This document shows positions 28,212 to 37,792 of a stretch of 64,000 bases of DNA, in pieces. The notes beneath the pieces are model-generated. The model did no database searches. It worked only from the letters and a program-made list of their open reading frames with translations, and was not told the DNA's origin. A program made the position numbers and the translations under genes. The stretch lies in the NCBI GenBank assembly GCA_018241725.1, contig JAFEDI010000138.1, positions 124,001-188,000 on the forward strand, given 5' to 3'. The stretch comes from Pseudomonadota bacterium (GTDB lineage Bacteria > Pseudomonadota > Gammaproteobacteria > Burkholderiales > Rhodocyclaceae). The stretch's first letter is position 1; every line of letters begins with the position of its first letter.

Positions 28212-28625
28212 ATGTTTACCAATCCCCCGCCCGACCAGATCCGCCGCCTGCTGCAGGAAGTCAAGACGATCGCCGTGGTCGGCCTGTCGCCGCGTCCGGA
28301 TCGCCCGAGCCACAGGGTAGCCAAGGGCATGCAGGGTTTCGGATACCGAATCGTACCGGTTCGGCCGGCCGTTGCCGAAGTTCTCGGTGAAAAGGCCTAT
28401 CCGCACCTCTCCGACATTCCCCACCCGATCGACCTGGTGGACGTGTTCCGCGCCGCCGACCAGATCGACCCGATCGTCGACGAGTGCATTGCCCTGGGCA
28501 TCAAGCGCCTGTGGCTGCAGGACGGCGTGATCAACGAAAAAACCGCCGAGCGGGCCCGCGCGGCGGGCATCGTCGTCGTGATGGACCGCTGCGTGTGGCG
28601 CGATTACCTGGATTTTATCCCATGA
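28212..28625 (+). CDS. CoA-binding domain protein (YccU-like)
   Basis: A 137-aa small Rossmann-fold protein of the CoA-binding family: [29 protein letters not shown] at the nucleotide-binding end, then [19 protein letters not shown] and [20 protein letters not shown], closing with [12 protein letters not shown]. Ligand and cellular role are not established for most members. A TAGAAT hexamer ends 8 bp before the ATG, too close for a usual -10 unless the mRNA is nearly leaderless. The stop overlaps the dapF start (ATGA), so dapF is translationally coupled to it. Confidence 0.92.
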   Translation: MFTNPPPDQIRRLLQEVKTIAVVGLSPRPDRPSHRVAKGMQGFGYRIVPVRPAVAEVLGEKAYPHLSDIPHPIDLVDVFRAADQIDPIVDECIALGIKRLWLQDGVINEKTAERARAAGIVVVMDRCVWRDYLDFIP

Positions 28626-29461
28626 GCAAGAAACTCGCCTTTACCAAGATGCAGGGCCTCGGCAACGACTTCGTGATGATCGATGCCGTGCGCCAGGACA
28701 TCCAGCTCACCGAGGAACAGGTCCGCCACCTGGCCGACCGCCACTTCGGCGTCGGCTGCGACCAGCTGCTGGTCGTCGAACCGGCCCAGGCGCCGGGCGT
28801 GGACTTCCGCTACCGCATCTTCAACGCCGACGGCGGCGAGGTGGAACAGTGCGGCAACGGCGCCCGCTGCTTCGCCCGCTTCGTCTTCGACCAGGGCCTC
28901 ACCGACAAGCGGGAGATCCGCGTCGAGACCAAGAAGGGCATCATCGCGCCGCGCCTCGAGGCGGACGGCAACGTCACCGTCGACATGGGCGTACCGGTCC
29001 TCAAGCCGGCCGACGTGCCCTTCGTCAGCGACTCCGACGCCCACGTGCAGCCCCTCGACGTGGCCGGCACGGCCGTCGCCATCACCGCCGTCAGCATGGG
29101 CAACCCCCACGCGGTGCAGGTGGTGGCCGACGTGGATACCGCCCCGGTGGCCGTCCAGGGCCCGCTGATCGAAAACCATCCGCGCTTCCCGGCGCGGGTC
29201 AATGCCGGTTTTTTGCAGGTTGTCGATGAACATCGGGTACGCCTGCGGGTCTACGAACGCGGCGCCGGCGAAACCCTGGCCTGTGGCACGGGGGCTTGCG
29301 CCGCGGTGGTGGCGGGCATCCTGCGCGAGCTGGTGGTCTCTCCCGTCACCGTCGAAACCCGTGGCGGCGAACTCACCATCGCGTGGAACGGTGTCGGCAC
29401 TCCGGTCCTGATGACCGGCCCGGCCGTCACCGTCTTTTCGGGTGAGCTGACGCTCCCCTGA
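28622..29461 (+). CDS. dapF: Diaminopimelate epimerase
   Basis: DapF (279 aa) converts LL- to meso-diaminopimelate for lysine and peptidoglycan synthesis, without a cofactor. Both catalytic cysteines are visible: QCGNGARC in the first half and ACGTGACAA in the second. [13 protein letters not shown] at the N-terminus and [10 protein letters not shown] in the middle are standard. It starts in the 4-bp overlap with the CoA-binding gene. The 31-bp gap to the DUF484 gene suggests a three-gene operon. Confidence 0.97.
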   Translation: MSKKLAFTKMQGLGNDFVMIDAVRQDIQLTEEQVRHLADRHFGVGCDQLLVVEPAQAPGVDFRYRIFNADGGEVEQCGNGARCFARFVFDQGLTDKREIRVETKKGIIAPRLEADGNVTVDMGVPVLKPADVPFVSDSDAHVQPLDVAGTAVAITAVSMGNPHAVQVVADVDTAPVAVQGPLIENHPRFPARVNAGFLQVVDEHRVRLRVYERGAGETLACGTGACAAVVAGILRELVVSPVTVETRGGELTIAWNGVGTPVLMTGPAVTVFSGELTLP

Positions 29462-29492
29462 ACCCTCACCTGCGCCCTCCGGCCCGAACGCC

Positions 29493-30143
29493 ATGAACCC
29501 TTCCGACGTCGTCCAGTTCCTGCAGGAGCATCCCGACTTCTTCGACGAACACTCGACCCTGCTGACCGACCTGACGGTGGGCCACCCGCACACCGGTCAC
29601 GCGATCTCCCTCACCGAGCGCCAGTTGATCGCACTGCGCGACCGCATCGCCCATCTGGAGGACAAGTTCGCCGAGCTGCTGGCCTTCGGCGAGGAGAACG
29701 ACGGCATCAGCGCCAAGGTCCACCGTCTGACCGTGTCGTTGCTGGAGGCCGAGGATTTCGAGGCAATCCGCCGCGTCATCTACCTGCACCTGCAGGAGGA
29801 CTTCGCCGTACCCCACGTGGCCTTTCGCGTGTGGAACAGCGTGCTGACGCGCAACGGGCCGGAGTTCCTGCCGGTCGGCGAGGAAGTCCGCTTCTTCAGC
29901 GGCGACCTCATGCAGCCCTACTGCGGCACCCCGGCGCTGCGCGAGGCCACCGGGTGGTTCGGCCCGGCCAGCCGACTGATCCGCTCTGTGGCGCTGGTAC
30001 CCCTGCGCCGCGATGAGCAGACCTTCGGCATGCTCGCAATGGGCAGCGAAGACCCGGAACGGTTCTATCCTGAAATGGGTACGCTGTACGTCACGCGCAT
30101 CGGCGAGATGGTCAGCTCCGCCCTCATCCGCCAACTCGGCTAG
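29493..30143 (+). CDS. DUF484 family protein (GAF-like)
   Basis: A 216-aa DUF484 protein. It begins with the family's VVQFLQEHPDFFDEHSTLL, has a helical part (ERQLIALRDRIAHLEDKFAELL) and then a GAF-like region ending LIRSVALVPLRRDEQTFGMLAMGSEDPERFYPEMGT. In many Proteobacteria the order is dapF-DUF484-xerC; here xerC is missing after it and rlmI follows instead. The function of the family is not settled. The TAG stop lies inside the left arm of a 124-bp palindrome, so the element begins within the final codons (LG). Confidence 0.92.
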   Translation: MNPSDVVQFLQEHPDFFDEHSTLLTDLTVGHPHTGHAISLTERQLIALRDRIAHLEDKFAELLAFGEENDGISAKVHRLTVSLLEAEDFEAIRRVIYLHLQEDFAVPHVAFRVWNSVLTRNGPEFLPVGEEVRFFSGDLMQPYCGTPALREATGWFGPASRLIRSVALVPLRRDEQTFGMLAMGSEDPERFYPEMGTLYVTRIGEMVSSALIRQLG

Positions 30144-30261
30144 GGGGCATAAGGCTACTGCGCGGCCCGATCTCGCGGCTGCGGTGCTCGCCGTACTTGA
30201 GTACGGCTGTGCGCCTCGCCGCGACCTCGGGTCGCTCGCTACGCCTTCTGTCCCCCTAGCC
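30138..30261. repeat. 124-bp imperfect palindromic element
   Basis: The two ends are GGCTAGGGGG and CCCCCTAGCC, and roughly 60-bp arms pair imperfectly through the whole element to a perfect centre, CCGTACT-TG-AGTACGG (30191-30206). The layout resembles REP/MITE-like palindromes of Betaproteobacteria, which I recognise only by type. RNA folding would give a long hairpin just after the DUF484 stop, which could end or stabilise the transcript. No open frame or transposase is present. Confidence 0.8.
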
Positions 30262-30324
30262 GGGTGCTGTCGTTCCATTGTTTTTCCCGTTCGTATTTCC
30301 CCTATTTTTTACTGCGCCACTGTC

Positions 30325-31509
30325 ATGACCGATCTCATTCTCAAGCCCGGCAAGGAACGTTCCGTGCTCCGTCGCCATCCCTGGATTTTTGCCGGTTCTG
30401 TGGATCGGCTGGAGGGGCGGGCTCGGCCGGGGGATACGGTGCTGGTGAAGGATGCCGACGGGCGGGCGCTGGCGCGGGCGGCGTGGTCACCGGAATCGCA
30501 GATCCGTGCACGGGTATGGACCTTCGACTGCGATCAATCGGTGGACCATGCCTTCATCAAGCGCACGGTGGCTGCATCGGTGGCTCGACGGGCAACCCAC
30601 CCGTGGCTGGCCGGACAAGACGGCGTGCGCCTGATCCACGGGGAGTCCGACGGGCTGCCGGGCGTCATCGCCGACCGCTTCGGTCCCGTCGTCGTCGTCC
30701 AGCTGACCAGCGCAGGTGCTGACAAATGGCGCGATGCGATCGTCGCCGGCCTGGTCCAGGCCACCGGCTGCAGTACCGTCTATGAGCGTTCCGACTCCGA
30801 CGTGCGCAAGCTCGAAGGCCTCGGTCCGGTCACCGGCCTGGCCCATGGCGAGCTGCCGGCAACCCTAAGCATCGTCGAGAACGGCGTGCGCATGGAGGTG
30901 GACGTGGTCGGCGGTCACAAGACCGGCTTCTATCTCGACCAGCGTGACAACCGCCTGCTCACCGGCCAGCTGTCGGCCGGCCGCGACGTGCTCAACTGCT
31001 TCTGCTACACCGGCGGCTTCTCGCTGCAGGCGCTGGCCGGCGGCGCGAAGAGCGTGATCTCCATCGACTCGTCGGGCCCGGCGCTGCTCACCGCAGCCCG
31101 CAACCTGACCCTCAATCCACAGCTAGACGCCAGCCGCGCCGAATGGCGCGAGGACGATGTATTTCAGGCCCTGCGCAGCTTCAAGACCGAAGGTCGCAAG
31201 TTCGACCTGATCGTCCTCGATCCGCCCAAGTTCGCGCCGTCCGCCGCCCACGCCGACCGGGCCGCCCGCGCCTACAAGGACATCAACCTGCTGGGCTTCC
31301 GCCTGCTCAATCCGGGCGGCATCCTGATGACCTATTCATGCTCAGGCGGCATCGGCCAGGAACTGTTCCAGAAAATCGTTGCCGGAGCAGCTGCAGACGT
31401 CGGCGTCGAAGCGCGCATCCTGCACCGCCTTTCCGCAGCCCCGGACCATCCCATCGGGCTGGCCGTACCCGAAGGCGAATACCTCAAGGGACTGGCCTGT
31501 CAGATATAG
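30325..31509 (+). CDS. rlmI: 23S rRNA m5C methyltransferase RlmI-type
   Basis: A 394-aa class I SAM-dependent methyltransferase with an N-terminal PUA domain (about 1-75: LILKPGKERSVLRRHPWIFAGSV). The catalytic domain has GHKTGFYLDQRDNR, the SAM-binding VLNCFCYTGGFSLQALAGGA, FDLIVLDPPKFAPS and YSCSGGIGQELF with the catalytic cysteine. RlmI methylates C1962 of 23S rRNA; that substrate is by homology only. The ATG at 30325 fits the family start, and the longer frame crosses the palindrome. A hairpin with a T run lies just after the stop. Confidence 0.92.
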   Translation: MTDLILKPGKERSVLRRHPWIFAGSVDRLEGRARPGDTVLVKDADGRALARAAWSPESQIRARVWTFDCDQSVDHAFIKRTVAASVARRATHPWLAGQDGVRLIHGESDGLPGVIADRFGPVVVVQLTSAGADKWRDAIVAGLVQATGCSTVYERSDSDVRKLEGLGPVTGLAHGELPATLSIVENGVRMEVDVVGGHKTGFYLDQRDNRLLTGQLSAGRDVLNCFCYTGGFSLQALAGGAKSVISIDSSGPALLTAARNLTLNPQLDASRAEWREDDVFQALRSFKTEGRKFDLIVLDPPKFAPSAAHADRAARAYKDINLLGFRLLNPGGILMTYSCSGGIGQELFQKIVAGAAADVGVEARILHRLSAAPDHPIGLAVPEGEYLKGLACQI

Positions 31510-31510
31510 G

Positions 31511-31533
31511 AAAACCCAAAACGGGTAGTTTTT
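31511..31533 (+). terminator. Weak terminator-like hairpin after rlmI
   Basis: CCC and GGG are separated by AAAAC, and the outer AAAA and TTTTT extend the pairing, giving a short stem ending in a T run. It stands directly after the rlmI stop. The stem has few GC pairs, so this is tentative. Confidence 0.4.
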
Positions 31534-31571
31534 CGGCATGCGAATGGCAAGAGGTGTGTATGCTCAAGCCA

Positions 31572-31595
31572 CTGAAAAGTTAAATAGTGTTTCAG
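31572..31595. promoter_or_regulatory. Dyad upstream of the winged-helix regulator
   Basis: CTGAAA at 31572-31577 and TTTCAG at 31590-31595 form a 24-bp dyad just upstream of the regulator gene, in an AT-rich patch. It could be an autoregulatory operator. The arms are short, so chance is possible. Confidence 0.35.
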
Positions 31596-31615
31596 CATTC
31601 CGATTGACTATTCCG

Positions 31616-32154
31616 ATGGAGCTACCGATGGACACCCCCTTGCCCCCTGGCTCCCGCGAGTCGATTTTCCTCGCTCCCCCCATGGCGAGCGATGACGGGG
31701 CCCTCGCAGGCCCCGACCGACGCGCCGCGGCCCTCCTGCTTTCCCGCTACAACCTGCGCTACCTGGTGCGCCTGTATGCTGCCTTCGACGGCGATCTGCT
31801 GCTGCCGATCGTCCTCGGCGAAGTCGGCCTCTACAACATCGGCGGTCTCGGCCTGGACGACCAGACCCTGACCTCGATCATCCGGAGCACCGCCGCCGAC
31901 GACTTCCGACAGTTGCCATTGCGCCCATGCAATGCCTTCTCGATCAGCTCGTCCACCGGCATCCCACGGGAAACCGTGCGCCGCAAGGTCAGCAACCTGA
32001 TCCAGCAGGGCTGGATCTCCCGGGATCAGAAAGGCGGCCTGACGATCACCGCCAAGGCAGCCAATCTGTACATACAGCCCCTCGACCAGGAAAACCTCGA
32101 CGATTTCCTGAGCACCGCCGAACGGGTGCACACCACCCTGGACCGTTCCGACGG

Positions 32155-32158
<4 letters not shown>
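31616..32158 (+). CDS. Winged-helix transcriptional regulator-like protein
   Basis: A 180-aa protein with a helical N-terminal half ([23 protein letters not shown], then [13 protein letters not shown]) and a C-terminal winged-helix region. [20 protein letters not shown] reads as turn plus recognition helix, as in Crp or GntR-type DNA-binding domains, and [20 protein letters not shown] reads as the wing. It is probably a DNA-binding regulator of unknown target. Starts at 31616 and 31628 are both possible. The stop overlaps the ruvB stop by 4 bp in convergent orientation. Confidence 0.75.
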
Positions 32159-33227
<1,069 letters not shown>

Positions 33228-33231
<4 letters not shown>

Positions 33232-34307
33232 GAACGGCCCTCCGGGGCCTCTGCGGGTTCAGCGGCCGGCACATCGGCCGCCTGGCTGACGGTCCAGCTG
33301 GTGAACAGGGCCTGACCGAGGGCCAGGAAAGTGGGTCCAAGGAAGATGCCGATGAAGCCGAAGGCCAGCACGCCGCCGAAGGCGCCGAGGGCGATCAGCA
33401 GGATTGGCAGGCTGGACGTGCGGCTGATCAGGATCGGCTTGAGGAAGTTGTCCACTGAACTGATTGCCAGCAGGCCCCACAGCACCATGAAGATGGCCCA
33501 GCCGTTTTCCCCCTGCTGGTACAGCCAGAAGGCTGCGCCGCCCCAGATCAGCGGCGGCCCGACGGGCACCAGCGACAGGAAGAACACCCCGGCGGCGAGC
33601 AGCAGCGCGCCCGGCACGCCAGCCACCAGGAAGCCCACCAGTGCCACCAGGGCCTGGGCCGCGGCGGTACCGACGATACCGATCATCACCGCCTTGACGG
33701 TGCTGCCGGCGAGGTGCAACAGATCGCCCCACACCGGGCCGCCCAGGCGCGCCGCGCCGATTTCAAGCTGGGCCTCGATGCGCGCCCCGTCGCGGTACAG
33801 GAAGAAGCCGATGAACAGCACCAGCGAGATCTGCAGCAGCCCCTGGCCGACCATGCCGCCGAGCCCCAGTGCAAACTTGCGGGCCGGCTCGATGGCTTCC
33901 AGCGCCAGCTTGCGCACCTCGGTCTGGCTGTGGGCCAGCTTGCGCACATAGGCATCGATGTCGTGGCCGACCAGCGGAATGTCCTTCAGCCAGTGAGGCG
34001 GCTGACCGTCGGACTGCTCGATGAGGCCGCGCACGTAGTCCACCAGCGTCATCACCGAATCGGTCAGCGACGCGGCCAGGCCGACCATGGGTACCAGCAG
34101 CACCGCCGTCAACAGCAGGCTCATCGTCAGCGCGGCCAGCCCGTCGCGGCGCCCGAGGCGCCGGTGCAGGGCCTGGTACATCGGCCAGGTAGTCACGCAC
34201 ACCGTACCAGCAAACAGGATGGCCGCGAAGAAGGGGCTGAGCACGAGGGCGCAGCCGAGGATCAGCACGGCGGTAATGGCCAGCTGGGCAGTGCGTCGGG
34301 GAGTCAT
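33228..34307 (-). CDS. AI-2E family transporter (PerM-like)
   Basis: A 359-aa polytopic inner-membrane protein of the AI-2E/PerM family. Hydrophobic segments are at ~12-30 ([24 protein letters not shown]), ~60-85, ~150-170 and a run from ~205 to 335. The late part contains [17 protein letters not shown] and the family-typical [23 protein letters not shown]. Members carry out transport that is poorly defined; the quorum-sensing name is not evidence of autoinducer export. The gene is wedged between ruvA (120 bp upstream) and ruvB (4-bp overlap). Confidence 0.9.
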
Positions 34308-34427
34308 GGGCGCCCTCTCGGATGGAATGGCGGAATTATCCCTGATCTTTTAGACAGTGCCACGTCCACCGTTCCTGGGCGACCTCGCCGCCCCAGGGGC
34401 CAGAGCCCCGCGCCGCCAGCCGCGGCG

Positions 34428-35018
34428 TCAGGCCTTCGAGAGGCCCTTCAGTGCCTGGCGGATGCCGTCCGAGACGCCGACGCCTTCCGGCAGGTTCTTG
34501 ACCGCACCGAGCGCTTCCTTCTCGTTGTAGCCGAGTGCCAGCAGCGCATTGACGATGTCGGCCCGGTCGTCGCCGGGCAGGCTGGCGGCGATGCTGCCGG
34601 CCACCGTCGGCAAAGCCTTGGCGAGCTTGTCGCGCAGCTCCAGCAACAGGCGCTCGGCGGTCTTCTTGCCGATGCCGGGAATCTTCACCAGGCGGCCGCT
34701 CTCCTGCAGTGCCACCGCCTGGGCCAGATCGGCCACCGACAGGCCGGACAGCACCGCCAGCGCCGTGCGCGCGCCTATGCCGGCCACCTTGAGTAGCTGA
34801 CGGAAGGCGGCCCGTTCATCCTCAGTGGCGAAGCCGTACAGGAAATGCCCGTCCTCGCGCACCGCCATGTGGGTGGACAGGCTCACGGTCTGGCCAGTGG
34901 CGGGCAGGCCGTAGAAGGTACTCATCGGGACTTCCAGTTCGTAGCCGACGCCATTCACGTCGACCAGGATCTGCGGCGGGTTCTTTTCGGCCAGGCGGCC
35001 GGTGATGCGTCCGATCAT
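34428..35018 (-). CDS. ruvA: Holliday junction DNA-binding protein RuvA
   Basis: RuvA (196 aa) binds the four-way junction and loads RuvB. Domain I starts [29 protein letters not shown]. The helix-hairpin-helix motifs are visible as [18 protein letters not shown] and [19 protein letters not shown]. The C-terminal RuvB-contact domain ([20 protein letters not shown]) follows a flexible link. The start is the ATG at 35018. No ruvC is in the window; the gene upstream is a GST, so the usual ruvC-ruvA order is broken here. Confidence 0.97.
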   Translation of the reverse strand: MIGRITGRLAEKNPPQILVDVNGVGYELEVPMSTFYGLPATGQTVSLSTHMAVREDGHFLYGFATEDERAAFRQLLKVAGIGARTALAVLSGLSVADLAQAVALQESGRLVKIPGIGKKTAERLLLELRDKLAKALPTVAGSIAASLPGDDRADIVNALLALGYNEKEALGAVKNLPEGVGVSDGIRQALKGLSKA

Positions 35019-35052
35019 CGAATCTCGCGGGGAAAGGGGGTCACTGAAGGGG

Positions 35053-35664
35053 TTAGCTGTAGTCCGCCGCCATGAAGGCCGGCAGGGCCTCGGCATTGGC
35101 GGCCAGCGCGGCGAGGGCCGGGTAGTCGCTGTCGGCAACCAGGCCGGGGGCCGAATAATGCGTGAAACGCCAGGCCACCGCCACGGTGATGTCGGCCTGG
35201 GTCGGCCGCACGCCGCACAGCCAGTCGTCGGTACCGACGTGCTGCTCGAGCACGCTGTAGGTGTCGCGGATCTGCCCTTCGACGCGGCGCAGCCAGTCCG
35301 GGTCACGGTAGTCCTTCGGGCGCACCTTCATCTCATAGACCCGGTGCACACTCTTCTCGGCCGCCGCCAGGCCCAGGCTGGTGAGCTGCAGGCAGCGCCG
35401 CAGGCCGGCCGCATCGGACGGCATGAGGCTGTTGCCCGGCGGCGCGATACGCTCCAGCCAGGCGATGATGTGGGTGCTGTCCACCATCACCTCGCCATCG
35501 TCGAAGACCAGGGTCGGGGCCTTGACCAGCGGGTTGATGGCATGGAATTCGTCGAAATTGCGGAAGACCGACAGGGACTGGTGCTCGAAGGGAATCCCGA
35601 GCATCCGGGCGCTGATGAAGGTTCGTCTTACGAAGGGTGAATCCAGCATGCCGATGAGTTTCAC
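35053..35664 (-). CDS. Glutathione S-transferase
   Basis: A 203-aa cytosolic GST. The thioredoxin-like N-terminal domain is [28 protein letters not shown], with S9 as the likely catalytic position, then [28 protein letters not shown], which holds the cis-proline and the glutathione-binding DS pair. The C-terminal helical domain includes [17 protein letters not shown]. Substrate unknown. Its 5' end overlaps the stop of the secreted-protein gene by 4 bp, so it belongs to the minus-strand operon that starts at the prenyltransferase. Confidence 0.92.
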   Translation of the reverse strand: MKLIGMLDSPFVRRTFISARMLGIPFEHQSLSVFRNFDEFHAINPLVKAPTLVFDDGEVMVDSTHIIAWLERIAPPGNSLMPSDAAGLRRCLQLTSLGLAAAEKSVHRVYEMKVRPKDYRDPDWLRRVEGQIRDTYSVLEQHVGTDDWLCGVRPTQADITVAVAWRFTHYSAPGLVADSDYPALAALAANAEALPAFMAADYS

Positions 35665-36008
35665 GGAGTTCCTCCCAGGTTGGCCGAATTGGCCGGGTTG
35701 ACTGAATGTGATCTGGCGCAGGCAGCAGCCGTACGGCGCAGGCTGGCGAGGAGCGCATCGCTCTCCTCGCGCCCCTTCACCGGGATGCGCGCCTCATGGC
35801 CGCTGCCCAGATTGCCGCCGCCGAAATAGATCCGGACCTCGTCAGCGCGGACATCCAGGTACTGCACGATGCCCAGGTTGATCCAACGCTGCACGCCGCT
35901 GTCGGACGGCAGAGGAAACAGGCAGAAGGCCGTCGACGCGACATCGTCCGCAAGTACCGGAAGCGCCGGCAGGCAGGCCGCCAGCAGCAGCAGGAGAATC
36001 CGACGCAT
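35661..36008 (-). CDS. Small secreted protein of unknown function
   Basis: A 115-aa protein with a clear signal peptide (RRILLLLLAACLPALPVLADD). The mature part has FCLFPLPSDSGVQRWINLGIVQYLDVR followed by EVRIYFGGGNLGSGHEARIPVKG and a helical tail. I do not recognise a family. Start and stop overlap both neighbours (1 bp with HAD, 4 bp with GST), which supports it as a real, cotranscribed gene. Confidence 0.75.
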   Translation of the reverse strand: MRRILLLLLAACLPALPVLADDVASTAFCLFPLPSDSGVQRWINLGIVQYLDVRADEVRIYFGGGNLGSGHEARIPVKGREESDALLASLRRTAAACARSHSVNPANSANLGGTP

Positions 36009-36694
36009 CAGCCGCTCCTCGTCACCAGAAAACCGGCGATGTCGTGGAGGCTGGCCGCCACCGGCACGCCGGCCGCCCGCACGTCGTCGGCGGGCTGCAG
36101 CAGGTCGGGCACCATCACTACCCGCGTGCCGGCCGCCAGCGCACCACGCACACCCGCGTTGGAGTCCTCCAGCACCAGGCAGTTCGCCACCGGCACGCCG
36201 AGGCGCTCCGCAGCGGCCAGGAAGATGTCCGGCGCCGGCTTGCCGCGGCTCACCTCGTCGCCGCACACCATGCCGTGCACCCGCGGCAGCAGGCCCACCG
36301 CCGCCAGTTTGGGCTCGGCGCGGGAACGCCGCGTCGAGGTGGCCACCACGCGACCGAGGGAGAGGCCGTCAAGCACGTCGAACAGCTCCAGCACGCCGCC
36401 CTTCAGCGGGATGCTGCCGGTGGCGATGGCCGCCTCGTAGATGCGCCCGAAGGCCTCGTAGAGATCGGCCACCGGGTAGTCCTCGCCCAGGTGGCGGCGG
36501 ATCACCTTCGGGCCGTCCTGCGAATTGAGGCCGACCATCGCCAGCCCCACTTCGACGCGCCATTCCAGTCCCAGTTCGGCCGCCGCCGCCGTGACGGTGG
36601 CAAGGGCGACTCGTTCGCTGTCCAGCAGCAGCCCGTCCATGTCGAAGATGATGCCGTGGATGTCACCCGCGGCGAAGGGCAGTTCGAAACTCAT
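36008..36694 (-). CDS. HAD-family hydrolase (phosphoglycolate phosphatase/beta-phosphoglucomutase-like)
   Basis: A 228-aa HAD subfamily IA hydrolase. Motif I is IIFDMDGLLLDSE with the nucleophile and acid aspartates; motif II is VVATSTRRS; the lysine is in SRGKPAPDIFL; motif IV is CLVLEDSNAGVRGAL. The cap domain lies at about 20-95. These enzymes act on small phosphate esters; the substrate is not predictable here. It overlaps the prenyltransferase stop (4 bp) and the secreted-protein start (1 bp). Confidence 0.93.
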   Translation of the reverse strand: MSFELPFAAGDIHGIIFDMDGLLLDSERVALATVTAAAAELGLEWRVEVGLAMVGLNSQDGPKVIRRHLGEDYPVADLYEAFGRIYEAAIATGSIPLKGGVLELFDVLDGLSLGRVVATSTRRSRAEPKLAAVGLLPRVHGMVCGDEVSRGKPAPDIFLAAAERLGVPVANCLVLEDSNAGVRGALAAGTRVVMVPDLLQPADDVRAAGVPVAASLHDIAGFLVTRSG

Positions 36695-37653
36695 TGCAGG
36701 ACTCCCGGCCAGCGCCCGAAAGCCAGCGTGGCGGCGAGGGTCAGGCCGTGCAGGTTGGCGGCGACGATGGTCAGCTTGAGGGCCGGCGCCAGCTCGACCG
36801 GCTCACTGGCATGGATCAGCAGGTAGCGGGCGGCGCGGAAGGAGAAGATCAACGTCAGCGCGGCGGCGGCGGCGCCTCGCGGCAACACATTCTGCCCGAC
36901 CATCAGTACCAGCCAGCCGTAGGCCAGCAGTACCAGGCCGAGGTAGGCCCACTTGGCAGTGTGCGGCCCGAGGCGGACCACAAGCGTGCGCTTGCCGGCC
37001 GCTTCATCACCACGCCGATCGGGGAATTCATTGATGAACAGGATCGCCGCCACCAGCAGCGCATAGGACAGGCCGGCGATAGCCGGCACGAGGGAAAAAC
37101 CGCCACGCTGCACAAAGTCAGTGCCGACCACCACGATCAGCCAACCCGCAGCTACCGCCAGCTCGCCCAAGCCACGGCAGACCAGCGCCAGCGGCGGCGC
37201 GGTATAGGCCCAGCCGAGAAACAAGCCGGCCAGGCCGATCAGGATCAGGCCCGGCGCCGATGACCAGGCCAGCCACAATCCGGCCGGCACCACCGCGGCC
37301 AGCAGGCCGAAGCCCAGACGCCCGGCCTCGGCCTCGGACAGCACACCGTTCTGGATGAAGCGGCTACCGCCGGTGAAGGGGAACAGGCGCTCCTCATTGG
37401 CCGCGTCGGCACCACTGCGGGCGTCGTAGTAGTCGTTGAGGACGTTGATGCCGGCATGGGCGACGAGAGCGAAGAAGATCGTCAGCCCGGCCTTCAGCCC
37501 GTCGATAGCGACGCCATTACCGTGGGCCACCGCCAACCCGATCAGGCAGGCAAACAGCGTCACGCCGAGAAAGGCTGGGCGGGTAGCCTGCACCCGCATC
37601 AGCAGGGGCCGGCAACGCAGGGCGGGGGTAGGTTCCAGGGGTACGGACGACAT
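36691..37653 (-). CDS. UbiA-family prenyltransferase (MenA-like)
   Basis: A 320-aa polytopic membrane prenyltransferase. The first aspartate motif is NVLNDYYDARSGAD and the second is FINEFPDRRGDEAAGKRTL, both facing the active site. About eight to nine hydrophobic helices follow the family pattern. The motif form and length resemble MenA (1,4-dihydroxy-2-naphthoate prenyltransferase), but the quinone substrate is not certain. The ATG at 37653 (MSSVPLEPTP) was chosen; the open frame extends 23 codons further. It is the first gene of a seven-gene minus-strand run ending at ruvB. Confidence 0.88.
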   Translation of the reverse strand: MSSVPLEPTPALRCRPLLMRVQATRPAFLGVTLFACLIGLAVAHGNGVAIDGLKAGLTIFFALVAHAGINVLNDYYDARSGADAANEERLFPFTGGSRFIQNGVLSEAEAGRLGFGLLAAVVPAGLWLAWSSAPGLILIGLAGLFLGWAYTAPPLALVCRGLGELAVAAGWLIVVVGTDFVQRGGFSLVPAIAGLSYALLVAAILFINEFPDRRGDEAAGKRTLVVRLGPHTAKWAYLGLVLLAYGWLVLMVGQNVLPRGAAAAALTLIFSFRAARYLLIHASEPVELAPALKLTIVAANLHGLTLAATLAFGRWPGVLQ

Positions 37654-37792
37654 GGTTCGAAACATGGGGTGACAGGTCGCCATGCTGCGGCGCTCAGGCG
37701 GACCGGTCAAGGACGGCAACATCCCGACACACGGGACAAGCCCGCGGTCAATCAGTTAGCATCCGGCCGACCGGTTCCAGCCCTCATCCATC

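Noticed and set aside
30264-30324. A tRNA or small RNA gene between the palindrome and rlmI.
   Set aside because: No cloverleaf or conserved tRNA boxes could be found by eye; the region is a plain T-rich leader.
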